Source: an uncultured Sphingomonadaceae bacterium
GTDB taxonomy: Bacteria > Pseudomonadota > Alphaproteobacteria > Sphingomonadales > Sphingomonadaceae
Assembly: GCA_946479505.1 (NCBI GenBank)
Contig: CAMLGC010000018.1
Coordinates: 1-46,385, forward strand
Direction: 5' to 3'
Length of the DNA stretch: 46,385 nucleotides
Shown here: positions 9,308 to 17,398 of the stretch, piece by piece
Layout: every line of letters starts with the position of its first letter
How positions within the stretch are numbered: the first letter of the stretch is position 1
Notes under the pieces: model-generated
Databases searched by the model: none
What the model saw: the letters and a program-made list of their open reading frames with translations, nothing else
Told to the model about the DNA's origin: nothing
Position numbers and translations under genes: made by a program

Positions 9308-9936
9308 CGTGTCTCCGTTTCGGCGGCCGAGCGGTCGCTGACCAACCCGGCCTCCGCAAGTGTGGACCGCGCCAGCGGGATCGACAAGCGCTTGCGGCGT
9401 TCGAGCACGTGTTGGTCGAGCACATCGACCGTGCGCAGGACGGCCACGTGACTGCGCTCGATCCGGGCGAGCAGCCAATCGATCAGATCGGCGCGCGCAT
9501 CGAGCCCGCGCTTGACGAACTGGCGCTCGAACAGGGCGCGCATCAGCATGTCGTCGGGCGGGCCGAGCCGCGCGATCGGGCTTGCCGCGAGCCGAGAACG
9601 CAGATCGGGCAGCCGAACCTTCCATTCGGGGGGGGGGTGGTCCGCGACCAACAGCAGGGGGCGCCGCTCGGCCTGCGCGCGGTTCCAGGCGTGGAACAGC
9701 TCGGTCTCGGGCTGGCGATCCGCCTCGTCGATGATGTTGCCGTGACTCTTGGCGGCGAAGATGCGCGCGAGCAGGCTCCGCCCCGATTTGCGCGGCCCCG
9801 CGAGCACCGCCGCCATCACCGGCCAGGCGCCCCAATGTTCGAGCGTGTGGACCGCGTGGGCGTTCGAGCTGCTGACCAGGAATTCGTCGTCGCGCGGATC
9901 CGCCGGCCACTCGAATGGCAGCCCGATCTGGCTCAT
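9304..9936 (-). CDS. hdaA: HdaA/Hda-type DnaA-homologous inactivator of replication initiation
   Basis: A 210-residue protein related to the AAA+ part of DnaA. With the DNA-loaded beta clamp it promotes ATP hydrolysis by DnaA, shutting off re-initiation. Residues 3-8 (QIGLPF) form the clamp-binding motif near the N-terminus, as in Hda. A Walker-A-like loop is at 47-54 (GPRKSGRS), degenerate in its Lys/Thr ending, which is usual for alphaproteobacterial HdaA. The IIDEAD Walker B follows, and sensor regions come after it. It overlaps the upstream DUF2066-like gene by four bases and ppk by an ATGA overlap. Confidence 0.9.
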   Translation of the reverse strand: MSQIGLPFEWPADPRDDEFLVSSSNAHAVHTLEHWGAWPVMAAVLAGPRKSGRSLLARIFAAKSHGNIIDEADRQPETELFHAWNRAQAERRPLLLVADHPPPEWKVRLPDLRSRLAASPIARLGPPDDMLMRALFERQFVKRGLDARADLIDWLLARIERSHVAVLRTVDVLDQHVLERRKRLSIPLARSTLAEAGLVSDRSAAETETR

Positions 9937-11183
9937 CCGCCCGCAGGCTCCTCGGTCGCCGGCGGCGGGGCCGGCGACGGTGGCGCCGCGGGCCTGCGGA
10001 TGCGCACGGTCGAGCCGCCGATCTCGACCTGCCAGCCGCGCGCCTGAAGCGCGGCGCGCAGCGCGTCGACGTCGCCCGCATAGGTGACCCGCATCACCGA
10101 GACGCCGCCCAGCGCAAGGCTGGTGGTGAGCGCCGAACTGACCCCGCGAATCCCGCGCAGCGCGGCTTCGGTCGCGGTGACCGAGGCCGCGCTGGGGGTA
10201 TCGAACTGGATGCTGAACTGCGCGCCTGCGACGGGCGGTGCGCCGATATCCGCCATGCTCTCGTCGAGCATCTCTTCTTCGGGCTGCTCCTCCTCGGGCG
10301 GCGGGATATAGGCGAGGCTCGGATCGACGCGCAGCACACCGCCGCGCAGGGCGCGCTGATAGGCGGCATCGATCCGCTGCACGCCCGCATCCATCAGCGC
10401 GGGCACCCCGTCGGCGCTCTCGACGCGCAGCGTGAAACGGGCGATTCGACGATTATCCGGTCCGAACCGCGCCTCGAACACACCGATCACGGGCCCGCCG
10501 GGATATTGCCGGTAGAGTCGGGCGACCGGGATCAGCACGTCGGACGCGCCGAACTGATCGAGCACCAGCCGCCACCAGCCGCGATCGCGGCGACCCGCCT
10601 GCCCGACGTTGAGGAGCAGCGGATCCGATCCGGTGCCGGTCGGACGGACATAATCGATGTTGCTGCTGCCGGTGCGGAAGCGTGCCCACGCCTCCTGCCA
10701 CTCGGTGCGCTGCTCCAGGCTGATACCGGTGCCGCCGGTCCACTCGATCGGAAGCACCAGCATGGGCGGCGAGCGGAAGACCTGTCCGGCGACACCGAGC
10801 AGCGAGCCGGCACGCCCACGATCGAAAAGCACGCCCAGCGTCGCGATGTACCGATCCGGTCCGATCTGTTCGTTCTGGACGACGATGCCCGAGACGAGCC
10901 CGTTGATCGTCGCGTCGGACAGCGAGCTCGCATGCCCCGTCATCCGCCGCGACAGCACCTCCCATGCTTTTCGCTGCGCGAGCCGCCAGCCGCCGTGGCG
11001 CGCGTCCTCGGCGGTCTTGGCGCTGACATCGACATGGATGTCCGACACCTCGAAATTGCCCGAGCTGTCGATCGGCGCGACACCGCGATTGCCCGCGATC
11101 TGCGCGGTGACGGCACCGGCGATGCCGATCGCGGCGACGGCGGGTAGCAGGACGAGCGGGCGAATGAGACGGAACCGACGCAT
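9933..11183 (-). CDS. Exported DUF2066/HMA-fold-like protein of unknown function
   Basis: A 416-residue exported or membrane-anchored protein. Residues 8-28 are a signal or anchor helix, then a DUF2066-like region (about 45-270) with conserved [12 protein letters not shown] and [14 protein letters not shown] segments. A Glu-rich linker and a small C-terminal alpha-beta domain (about 320-395) follow; the latter looks like a heavy-metal-associated (HMA) ferredoxin fold but lacks the metal-binding CXXC pair. The tail is Pro/Ala-rich. ATG at 11183 is preceded by AAAAGAG; an in-frame ATG at 11219 would give a 12-residue longer leader. First gene of the operon with hdaA-ppk-ppx and divergent from purM. 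Function unknown. Confidence 0.78.
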   Translation of the reverse strand: MRRFRLIRPLVLLPAVAAIGIAGAVTAQIAGNRGVAPIDSSGNFEVSDIHVDVSAKTAEDARHGGWRLAQRKAWEVLSRRMTGHASSLSDATINGLVSGIVVQNEQIGPDRYIATLGVLFDRGRAGSLLGVAGQVFRSPPMLVLPIEWTGGTGISLEQRTEWQEAWARFRTGSSNIDYVRPTGTGSDPLLLNVGQAGRRDRGWWRLVLDQFGASDVLIPVARLYRQYPGGPVIGVFEARFGPDNRRIARFTLRVESADGVPALMDAGVQRIDAAYQRALRGGVLRVDPSLAYIPPPEEEQPEEEMLDESMADIGAPPVAGAQFSIQFDTPSAASVTATEAALRGIRGVSSALTTSLALGGVSVMRVTYAGDVDALRAALQARGWQVEIGGSTVRIRRPAAPPSPAPPPATEEPAGG

Positions 11184-11245
11184 GCGCGCTCTTTTGGCGA
11201 AGCAAGCGTGGAAATCCAAGCGCGATGTGGCTAGGCGCTTCAGAT

Positions 11246-12352
11246 ATGACCGACACGCCCGAGGGCCAAGGCCCCTATAGCTACGCCGATGCCGGCGTTT
11301 CGATCGCCGCGGGAAACGCGCTGGTGAAGGCGATCGCGCCGCTCGCCAAGGCGACGCGGCGGCCGGGCGCCGATGCCGATCTGGGCGGCTTCGGTGGCTT
11401 TTTCGACCTGAAGGCGGCGGGGTTCAGCGATCCCTTGCTCGTCGCGGCGAATGACGGCGTCGGCACCAAGCTCAAGCTTGCGATCGAGCACGATCGGCAC
11501 GACGGCGTCGGCGTGGACCTTGTCGCGATGTGCGCCAACGATCTGATCGTCCAGGGCGCCGAGCCGCTGTTCTTCCTCGATTATTATGCGAGCGGGAAGC
11601 TCGACGCGGCCGTCGCCGAGCGCGTCGTCGCCTCGATCGCCAATGGTTGCCGCCAGGCCGGTTGCGCGCTGATCGGCGGCGAGACCGCCGAGATGCCCGG
11701 AATGTATGCCGAGAGCGATTACGACCTCGCGGGCTTCTGCGTCGGCGCGGTCGAGCGCGATCGCGTGCTTACGGGTGCCGATATCGCGCCCGGCGACGTG
11801 ATTCTCGGCCTCGCCTCATCCGGCGTGCATTCCAATGGCTTTTCGCTGGTGCGCAGGCTTGCTGCCGACAAGGGATGGGAAATGGGCGCGCCGGCGCCGT
11901 TCGATGCCGATTCGTGTCTGATCGAAGCACTGATGGCGCCGACGCGCATCTACGTGAAGTCGCTGCTCCCGCTTCTCGCCGAGAAGCGGATCAAGGGGCT
12001 TGCGCACATCACCGGCGGCGGATTGCTCGAGAACATTCCGCGCGTGCTGCCCAAGGGTGTGCATGCACGGATCGATGCCGATGCGTGGACGCAGCCGCCG
12101 CTGATGGCCTTCCTCCAGCGCGAGGGGAACATCGCGCCCGACGAGATGGCGCGTACGTTCAACTGCGGTATCGGGATGGCCGTCGTGGTTGCGGAGGACG
12201 AAGCGGCCGAGGTGCGCGGCGCGCTCGAGAAGTCGGGCGAGACGGTCCATCGGATCGGCGCGATCGAGAAGGGAAAACGGGGCTGCACCGTGGAAGGATC
12301 GGCGGGTTGCTGGGGTGCCGATGGCGATTGGTCGGCGACGCATGAGGCCTGA
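11246..12352 (+). CDS. purM: Phosphoribosylformylglycinamidine cyclo-ligase
   Basis: AIR synthetase, fifth step of de novo purine synthesis, ATP-dependent closing of the imidazole ring. The 368-residue protein has the characteristic [15 protein letters not shown] opening, the GVGTKLKLA substrate/nucleotide region and the [11 protein letters not shown] motif, and the C-terminal [13 protein letters not shown] block, all standard for PurM. ATG at 11246 is chosen over ATG at 11225, which would add an unrelated seven-residue leader. It is divergent from the DUF2066-like gene with about 62 bp between starts, and is followed by purN after a palindromic repeat. Confidence 0.97.
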   Translation: MTDTPEGQGPYSYADAGVSIAAGNALVKAIAPLAKATRRPGADADLGGFGGFFDLKAAGFSDPLLVAANDGVGTKLKLAIEHDRHDGVGVDLVAMCANDLIVQGAEPLFFLDYYASGKLDAAVAERVVASIANGCRQAGCALIGGETAEMPGMYAESDYDLAGFCVGAVERDRVLTGADIAPGDVILGLASSGVHSNGFSLVRRLAADKGWEMGAPAPFDADSCLIEALMAPTRIYVKSLLPLLAEKRIKGLAHITGGGLLENIPRVLPKGVHARIDADAWTQPPLMAFLQREGNIAPDEMARTFNCGIGMAVVVAEDEAAEVRGALEKSGETVHRIGAIEKGKRGCTVEGSAGCWGADGDWSATHEA

Positions 12353-12361
12353 TTCCTTCTT

Positions 12362-12434
12362 TTCTTCCCCGGCAAAAGCCGGGGCCCGCCATGGGGCGGC
12401 TCGCAACTGGGCCCCGGCATTCGCCGGGGAAGAA
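12362..12434. repeat. Paired palindromes reaching into the purN ribosome site
   Basis: The purM-purN spacer is filled by an inverted structure. The left half is CCCCGGC-AAAA-GCCGGGG (12367-12384); the right half is CCCCGGC-ATTC-GCCGGGG (12412-12429). The outer arms TTCTTCCCCGGC (12362-12373) and GCCGGGGAAGAA (12423-12434) are also perfectly complementary, so the whole unit can fold either as two small hairpins or as one long one. The right arm ends at GGAAGAAG, just before the purN ATG at 12439, so it provides the ribosome-binding bases. REP-like in design. Confidence 0.85.
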
Positions 12435-12438
12435 GAAC

Positions 12439-13008
12439 ATGAATAAGGCCCGGGTCGCCGTCCTGCTTTCCGGCCGGGGCTCCAACATGATGGCGCTGGT
12501 CGAGGCGGCGGAGGCGGCCGACTGCCCATACGAGGTCGGGCTGGTCGCGAGCGACAAGCCCGATGCGGCAGGCGTCGGCTGGGCACGGGCGCGTGGACTG
12601 CCCGTCTTTGCGCTGTCGCCCAGGGGAATCGGGAAGGCCGCGTTCGAGGCAGATCTCGATGCGGCGCTTCGGGCCGCGAAGGTCGAGGCGATAGCGCTTG
12701 CGGGCTATATGCGGCTGTTGTCGGACGACTTCGTGGCGCAATGGCGCGGACGAATCGTCAATATCCATCCCTCGCTACTGCCCAAATACAAGGGGCTCGA
12801 CACACATGCGCGGGCGATCGACGGGGGCGAGGTAGTCGCCGGCTGCTCGGTCCACGTCGTCACCGAGGAGCTCGACGCGGGCGAGGTGCTCGGGCGGGCC
12901 GAGGTGCCCGTGCTCCCCGGCGATACGCCCGAGACGCTCGCCGCGCGGGTGCTCGCCGAGGAGCATCGCCTTTACCCGCGCGTTCTGGCAGAGTTCGTGA
13001 CGCGATGA
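12439..13008 (+). CDS. purN: Phosphoribosylglycinamide formyltransferase
   Basis: Transfers the formyl group from 10-formyl-tetrahydrofolate to GAR in purine synthesis. The 189-residue protein has the N-terminal VLLSGRGSNM phosphate-binding loop, the NIHPSLLPKYKG block with the catalytic Asn and His, and the catalytic Asp in HVVTEELDAGEV. The length is normal for GART. The start ATG at 12439 follows a purine-rich site derived from the upstream palindromic repeat. The stop overlaps the next ATG (ATGA). Together with purM it forms the purMN unit. Confidence 0.96.
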   Translation: MNKARVAVLLSGRGSNMMALVEAAEAADCPYEVGLVASDKPDAAGVGWARARGLPVFALSPRGIGKAAFEADLDAALRAAKVEAIALAGYMRLLSDDFVAQWRGRIVNIHPSLLPKYKGLDTHARAIDGGEVVAGCSVHVVTEELDAGEVLGRAEVPVLPGDTPETLAARVLAEEHRLYPRVLAEFVTR

Positions 13009-13364
13009 CCGACGACCCGCTCTCCCGTATCCGCGCCGCCGCGCTCGCGCTTCCCGACACGAGCGAGCGGCCTTCGCACGGCCAGCCGACCTTCTTCGTG
13101 GCGGGCAAGCAGTTCGCGCAGTTCCGCGACGACCATCACGGCGATGGCCGCACCGTCGTGTGCGTGCGCGTCAGCGGTGCCGACGAGCAGGCGATGCTGC
13201 TCGATGTCGATCCGGAGACCTACAGCAGGCCCGCCTATCTGCCGAGCTGGGTGTCGATCGACCTCGCGCGGCCCGACACCGACTGGAGCCATGTCGAGGA
13301 TCGGCTCGCGCGGAGCTGGGAGCTGGCGGCGCCCGCGCGGTTGCTCGAGGCGGGCGGGCGATGA
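13005..13364 (+). CDS. MmcQ/YjbR family protein
   Basis: A 119-residue cytoplasmic protein of the MmcQ/YjbR (CyaY-like fold) family. It has an N-terminal helix (SRIRAAALALPDTSE), a central FFVAGKQFAQFRD strand pair typical of the family, and a C-terminal WVSIDLARPDTDWSHVEDRLARSW block. The family's function is not settled; some members are considered DNA-binding. It overlaps purN by four bases and the following gene by an ATGA, so it is translated from the purMN transcript. Confidence 0.85.
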   Translation: MTDDPLSRIRAAALALPDTSERPSHGQPTFFVAGKQFAQFRDDHHGDGRTVVCVRVSGADEQAMLLDVDPETYSRPAYLPSWVSIDLARPDTDWSHVEDRLARSWELAAPARLLEAGGR

Positions 13365-14032
13365 ACGATGTTCCGCCGCCCGAACAGCCGAAGACTGCCG
13401 AGGCGCCCCCGGCGAAGATGGACGCCGCTGCCGAGCGTGCGGTCGCCAAGGCCGAAGCGGCCGCGACGCGCCGCCGCTGGGTCACGCTCGCCGAGGTGCT
13501 TGCGGTCGCCGGCGTCGTCATCGCCGGATTGACGTTGTGGAACAACTGGGCCGAGCGCCGCGACGAGGCGGCCGCGCGCACCGCCGAACAAGCGGAGCAG
13601 GCGCATGCCGCCGCAATCGTGTCACTTGTGGCGACGCCGGTCGACGGCGGCGCTGCGCTCGCGCTCAAGGATCCGGAGCACCGCATCCAGAGCATGGATT
13701 TCGCCTTCCCGGCCGAGCTCGACATTCCGGTCCACAACATCGTGGTGGACACGCGGATCGAGGGAGACTGGTTCGCGGACAAACTGCTCGATCTCACTGA
13801 CGGCGGATCGGACGAGATCGAGGGGCGCCTCCCCGTTCTCGTCACCAGCGAATATTGGTCGGGGGACCAGCACCGGACCGATGCCGCGATCTACGACATC
13901 GTCTGGCAGACGGAAGGCCGCCTGCTGCGTGGCCGCACGCTGCGGCTCAAGGGCCTGGTGCTGCGCGCGCGGACCAGCTCGCCGGCGCGGCTCAACGCGC
14001 TGTGGGCGCAGGAAAAGCCGAGCGGCGGCTGA
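13361..14032 (+). CDS. Single-pass membrane protein of unknown function
   Basis: A 223-residue protein starting at an ATGA overlap with the MmcQ-like gene. It has a Pro/Ala/Lys-rich cytoplasmic N-terminus (1-40), one membrane helix (about 43-60), a short charged coiled-coil-prone stretch (60-85), and a soluble domain of about 130 residues with no motif that I recognise. The soluble part is probably periplasmic by the positive-inside rule (RRR before the helix). Last gene of the purMN operon; a weak hairpin (14037-14053) follows. I cannot assign a function. Confidence 0.75.
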   Translation: MNDVPPPEQPKTAEAPPAKMDAAAERAVAKAEAAATRRRWVTLAEVLAVAGVVIAGLTLWNNWAERRDEAAARTAEQAEQAHAAAIVSLVATPVDGGAALALKDPEHRIQSMDFAFPAELDIPVHNIVVDTRIEGDWFADKLLDLTDGGSDEIEGRLPVLVTSEYWSGDQHRTDAAIYDIVWQTEGRLLRGRTLRLKGLVLRARTSSPARLNALWAQEKPSGG

Positions 14033-14036
14033 AAAG

Positions 14037-14165
14037 CGATCCGGCGCGGATCGGCGAAGTTGACCAAATTGACCGTTCGACGGGGGTGATGCCACGCAAA
14101 GGTGCGGGCTCCGCGCCCCTGCGAGTCAATTTCGCGGCAACATCACGTCGACCATGTCAAAGAAC
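14037..14165. other. Structured intergenic segment with inverted TTGAC/GTCAA words
   Basis: The spacer between the convergent membrane-protein and GNAT genes has no plausible ORF. It contains a hairpin CGATCCG-GCG-CGGATCG (14037-14053), then TTGACC twice (14060-14065, 14069-14074) matched by two inverted copies (GTCAATTT at 14125-14132 and GTCAAAG at 14156-14162). AAATTGAC at 14066-14073 is exactly complementary to GTCAATTT, and GTGATG (14086-14091) to CATCAC (14141-14146). A GGGC-loop-GCCC hairpin sits in the centre. It may be a small RNA, a transcript end or a protein-binding array; the sequence does not decide. Confidence 0.45.
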
Positions 14166-14210
14166 GATGCGTTTCATGGCACGGGAGCGGGGCTGTAGGA
14201 CAGGCTGCTT

Positions 14211-14729
14211 TTACACCTCGCGGGAATAGATCACGTCGTCGTGCCAGGTGTTGCCGACGAGGAAGCGCCGCTCGCCGGCGAGCGTGAAGCCCTGGCGTTC
14301 GTAGAAGGCGCGGGCGCGGGCGTTGTCGCCATAGACGCCGAGCAGAACGCGGGTCTTGCCCAGGTCTGCGGCATCGTCGAGCGCCTGTTTCATCAGCGCG
14401 GCGCCCATGCCGGCGCCGTGCCAGCGCGAGAGCGTGTAGATGCGTTTGAGCTCGATGTCTGTGGTCGCGATCTCGATCGGGAGATCGGGCGCGGTCAGCA
14501 GCGTGTAGCCGAGCGGCGCGTTGCCGGGCATTGCCTCGGCGATCGCGATGGCGCTTTCGGGATCGCCGATCCAGCTTTCGAAGGCTTCGGGGCTGTTGTG
14601 CGCGCGGCAATGCGCGACGATGTCGTCGCCGTCGAGGACGCCCGCAAAGGCATCGAGGAAGGTCGCCGAGGCGACGAGTGCGAGCGCCTCGGCATCAAGA
14701 GCCTCGGCGCGCCGCACCCGCCATGCCAT
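14211..14729 (-). CDS. GNAT-family N-acetyltransferase
   Basis: A 172-residue Gcn5-related acetyltransferase. The acetyl-CoA binding core is visible as ELKRIYTLSRWHGAGMGAALM (motif A with the G-x-G-x-G/A loop, split by insertion), followed by a typical C-terminal NARARAFYERQGFTLAGER block. Substrate is unknown; the shape matches small-molecule or protein N-terminal acetylases of the RimI-like group. ATG at 14729 sits two bases beyond the ndk stop region, so it is the last gene of the pepA-holC-ndk series, probably coupled to ndk. Confidence 0.87.
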   Translation of the reverse strand: MAWRVRRAEALDAEALALVASATFLDAFAGVLDGDDIVAHCRAHNSPEAFESWIGDPESAIAIAEAMPGNAPLGYTLLTAPDLPIEIATTDIELKRIYTLSRWHGAGMGAALMKQALDDAADLGKTRVLLGVYGDNARARAFYERQGFTLAGERRFLVGNTWHDDVIYSREV

Positions 14730-14730
14730 A

Positions 14731-15153
14731 TCAGCCGACGATTTCTTCGGGCGTGAAGAAATAGGCGATCTCGGTCGCCGCATTCTCGTCCGAATCGGAG
14801 CCGTGGACCGAATTGGCCTCGATCGATTCGGCGAATTCCTTGCGGATCGTGCCCGGGGTCGCGTCCGCAGGGTTGGTCGCGCCCATCACCTCGCGATTGC
14901 GGCGAACGGCGTCGTCGCCTTCGAGCACCTGCACGACGACGGGGCCCGAAATCATGAAGGTGACGAGATCGTTGAAGAAGGGCCGTTCCTTGTGGACGGC
15001 GTAGAAGCCCTCGGCCTGATCGCGCGTCATGCGGATGCGCTTCGAGGCGACGACGCGAAGGCCGGCATCCTCGAGCGCCTTGGTGACCGCGCCGGTCAGG
15101 TTGCGGCGCGTGGCATCGGGCTTGATGATCGAAAAGGTACGGTTGGCGGCCAT
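14731..15153 (-). CDS. ndk: Nucleoside diphosphate kinase
   Basis: Balances nucleoside triphosphates by phosphotransfer through a histidine. The 140-residue protein is full length, with the N-terminal TFSIIKPDA nucleotide site, [11 protein letters not shown] segment, and active-site His117 in the SVHGSDS motif. Start ATG at 15153 gives the conserved N-terminus. It lies downstream of holC with a gap of 76 bp and immediately upstream of the GNAT gene. Assignment is secure. Confidence 0.98.
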   Translation of the reverse strand: MAANRTFSIIKPDATRRNLTGAVTKALEDAGLRVVASKRIRMTRDQAEGFYAVHKERPFFNDLVTFMISGPVVVQVLEGDDAVRRNREVMGATNPADATPGTIRKEFAESIEANSVHGSDSDENAATEIAYFFTPEEIVG

Positions 15154-15229
15154 GGCGGTCGCGTGCTCCTGCTTGGTTTCGTGAAAGTGGCGTCGCCCTA
15201 GTCGGGGGGACGTCGCGATGCAAGCCGGG

Positions 15230-15664
15230 TCAGGCCGCCCGTTCCCAGCCGCCGCCCTCGTCCTGCTTCCAGTAGCGGCGCTCGACGCCGTCCCGCGCGG
15301 CAAGCGCCTTCCAGGCGAGCCGCGCCTCGCGGATTCGCTCCTCGTCGAAGAAGTGGAGGGCGCGATCGAAACCCAGCGCCTCGTCACGCCAGACACCGTC
15401 GACGAGCGCGACGTTGCGCGCGCCGTTCGCTGCCTCGGGCGCGGCGGCGAGGAGGATCGGCTGCGCGGCGTCGGCATCGCCGCCCGCGCAGGCGTGGGGG
15501 AGGAAGCTTTCGGGCTTGAAGGTCCAGAGCAGCCGATCGAGCGCGGGGAGCCGCGCCTCATCCGCAACGATCAGCAGGCGATCGCCTTGGACCAGCACGC
15601 GCTCGGCGATGACGGGGAGCACGCGTTCGAGCGGAGCGGTGAGATGGTAGAAATCGACCTGCAT
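15230..15664 (-). CDS. holC: DNA polymerase III chi subunit
   Basis: The chi subunit links the clamp loader to single-strand binding protein during replication. The 144-residue protein starts with [17 protein letters not shown], the recognisable chi N-terminus, and continues with the [19 protein letters not shown] block and a C-terminal [10 protein letters not shown] helix. The length matches alphaproteobacterial HolC. It follows pepA across a 106-bp palindromic repeat. As in many bacteria it is adjacent to pepA. Confidence 0.93.
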   Translation of the reverse strand: MQVDFYHLTAPLERVLPVIAERVLVQGDRLLIVADEARLPALDRLLWTFKPESFLPHACAGGDADAAQPILLAAAPEAANGARNVALVDGVWRDEALGFDRALHFFDEERIREARLAWKALAARDGVERRYWKQDEGGGWERAA

Positions 15665-15668
15665 ATCT

Positions 15669-15766
15669 CCCCTCCCGCTGCGCGGGAGGGGGTCGGGGGA
15701 GGGCTTGTTCAACAAAAGCGCTCCATCGACATGCCCTCCCCTAACCCCTCCCGCATGCGGGAGGGG
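15669..15766. repeat. Paired palindromes between pepA and holC
   Basis: Two near-identical hairpins of the CCCCTCCCGC / GCGGGAGGGG type. One is at 15669-15691 with a TGC loop; the other is at 15745-15766 with an AT loop. They flank a GC-poor-looped centre that includes TTGTTCAACAA, itself a small palindrome. The spacing and paired layout match the other repeats in this window, but the sequence family differs. Copies lie in the pepA-holC spacer and would be transcribed within the operon. Confidence 0.85.
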
Positions 15767-15770
15767 GATT

Positions 15771-17243
15771 CTAGCGTTCGAAATTGTCGGCAACGAAGCG
15801 GTCGAGGACGCGCACGCCGAAGCCGGTCGCGCCCTTGTCGTAGGTGGCGCCGGGCTTGTCGGCCCAGACCATACCGGCGATGTCGAGGTGCGCCCAGCGG
15901 ACGCCGTTCTCGATGAAGCGCTTGAGGAACTGCGCGGCGGTGATCGACCCGGCGCCACGCGGGCCGACGTTCTTCATGTCGGCGATCTGGCTGTCGAGCA
16001 GCTTGTCGTAGGCGTCGGCGAGCGGGAAGCGCCACAATTTGTCGCCCGAGGCGAGGCCTGCGGCGAGGAGTTGGTCGGCGAGGCTGTCGTTGTTGGAGAA
16101 GAGCCCGCCATGCTCGTTGCCGAGCGCGACGATCATCGCGCCGGTGAGCGTCGCGAGATCGACGATCGTCTTGGGATGATGCGTGCGCTGGACCCAGCAG
16201 AGCGCGTCGCTGAGCACGAGCCGGCCCTCGGCGTCGGTGTTGATGACCTCGATCGTCTGGCCCGACATCGAGGTCACGACGTCACCCGGGCGCTGGGCGT
16301 TGCCGTCGGGCATGTTCTCGACGAGGCCGCACACGCCGACGACGTTCGCCTTGGCCTTCCTGAGCGCGAGCGCCTTCATCGCGCCGACGACCGCGCCGGC
16401 ACCGCCCATGTCCCACTTCATGTCTTCCATGCCGCCGGCGGGCTTGATCGAGATACCGCCGGTGTCGAAGGTCACGCCCTTGCCGACGAAGGCGAGCTCG
16501 GGATCGCCTTCGCCTGCCCCGCTCCACTTGAGCGCGAGCAGTCGCGGCGCGCGGCGCGAGCCCTGGTTGACGCCGAGCAGCGCGCCCATGCCAAGCTCGC
16601 GCATCTCGTCCTCGCCGAGCACGGTGATTCCGAGGCCGAGGCCCTCGACCGATTTGGTGACGCGCTCGACGAAGCTTTCGGGATAGATGATGTTGGCAGG
16701 CTCGGTGACGAGCTCGCGGGTGAGCGCGAGGCCTTGCGTCAGCGCATCGCGCTTCGCCCATTCGGCGTCGGTGCCCGCAGGCGCGGCGACGATCGTGACC
16801 GTTTTCAGCGTCGGCTTCGATTTTTCGGGAAGCTTGGTGCGGTAAACGTCGTACCGCCAGCCGCGCTGCGCCGCGCCCGCCGCGAAGCGCGCCACCGCGC
16901 GCGGCGTCGGCGCACCGGAAAGCGCGGAGAAATCGACTGCGATCGAGCGCACGCCCGAGCTCAGGTAGCGCGCGGTCAATGCGCCGCCCGCCCGCTCGTA
17001 ATCGGGCTCGCCGCTTCCGACGCCGACCAGCACGATCCGCTGCACCGTGTCACCGGTTGCGATGAACGCCTCGGCGATGGTTCCGGCCTCGCCCTCGAAA
17101 CGAGCGCCCTTGGCGGCACCCAGCATGATCCGCTGCGCATCCTGCCCGAGGCTGCCGAACGCGATCCGCGACAGACCGTCCTTCTCGACCGGGAGCGCAA
17201 GAATGTCGGCATCGACGCGATCGGCGGAAAACTGAATCTGCAT
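15771..17243 (-). CDS. pepA: Leucyl aminopeptidase (M17)
   Basis: Cytosolic metallo-aminopeptidase that releases N-terminal amino acids; in enterobacteria the homologue also binds DNA. The 490-residue protein has the M17 signature NTDAEGRLVLSDAL, with the metal-binding Asp/Glu, and the upstream GKGVTFDTGGISIKPAGGM block with a metal Asp and catalytic Lys. The N-terminal half is the variable regulatory domain. Start ATG at 17243. It diverges from lptD across 155 bp. Downstream come holC, ndk and a GNAT gene. Confidence 0.97.
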   Translation of the reverse strand: MQIQFSADRVDADILALPVEKDGLSRIAFGSLGQDAQRIMLGAAKGARFEGEAGTIAEAFIATGDTVQRIVLVGVGSGEPDYERAGGALTARYLSSGVRSIAVDFSALSGAPTPRAVARFAAGAAQRGWRYDVYRTKLPEKSKPTLKTVTIVAAPAGTDAEWAKRDALTQGLALTRELVTEPANIIYPESFVERVTKSVEGLGLGITVLGEDEMRELGMGALLGVNQGSRRAPRLLALKWSGAGEGDPELAFVGKGVTFDTGGISIKPAGGMEDMKWDMGGAGAVVGAMKALALRKAKANVVGVCGLVENMPDGNAQRPGDVVTSMSGQTIEVINTDAEGRLVLSDALCWVQRTHHPKTIVDLATLTGAMIVALGNEHGGLFSNNDSLADQLLAAGLASGDKLWRFPLADAYDKLLDSQIADMKNVGPRGAGSITAAQFLKRFIENGVRWAHLDIAGMVWADKPGATYDKGATGFGVRVLDRFVADNFER

Positions 17244-17398
17244 AGGTCCTCGAAATCTTCTGGAAGCGACTCGTTCCCTCGTCCTAGTCGAGCGGCCCGC
17301 CGGTGGCAAAACGCGCGCCCGATTGCGATGCGGGCGCGACGGTGCGATAGGCGAATGCTCGCGCGCATGGATTTGGCCCGTTGGGGGAAGAGTAGATC

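Noticed and set aside
7238..9451. Long open frame (about 737 codons) on the plus strand opposite ppk and hdaA
   Set aside because: It is an antisense frame of a high-GC gene; the translation is Arg/Asp/Gly-rich with no domain, while the minus strand encodes clear PPK1 and HdaA.
9308..10081. N-terminal extension of ppk upstream of 9307
   Set aside because: The open frame passes through hdaA in another frame and is Arg-rich nonsense; ATG 9307 gives the family N-terminus.
11225..11245. Earlier purM start at ATG 11225
   Set aside because: Adds MWLGASD, absent from the PurM family; ATG 11246 fits better.
15723..15740. Restriction-like or phage attachment site in the palindromic spacer
   Set aside because: Short palindromes are explained by the paired repeat; no integrase or direct repeat boundaries are visible.
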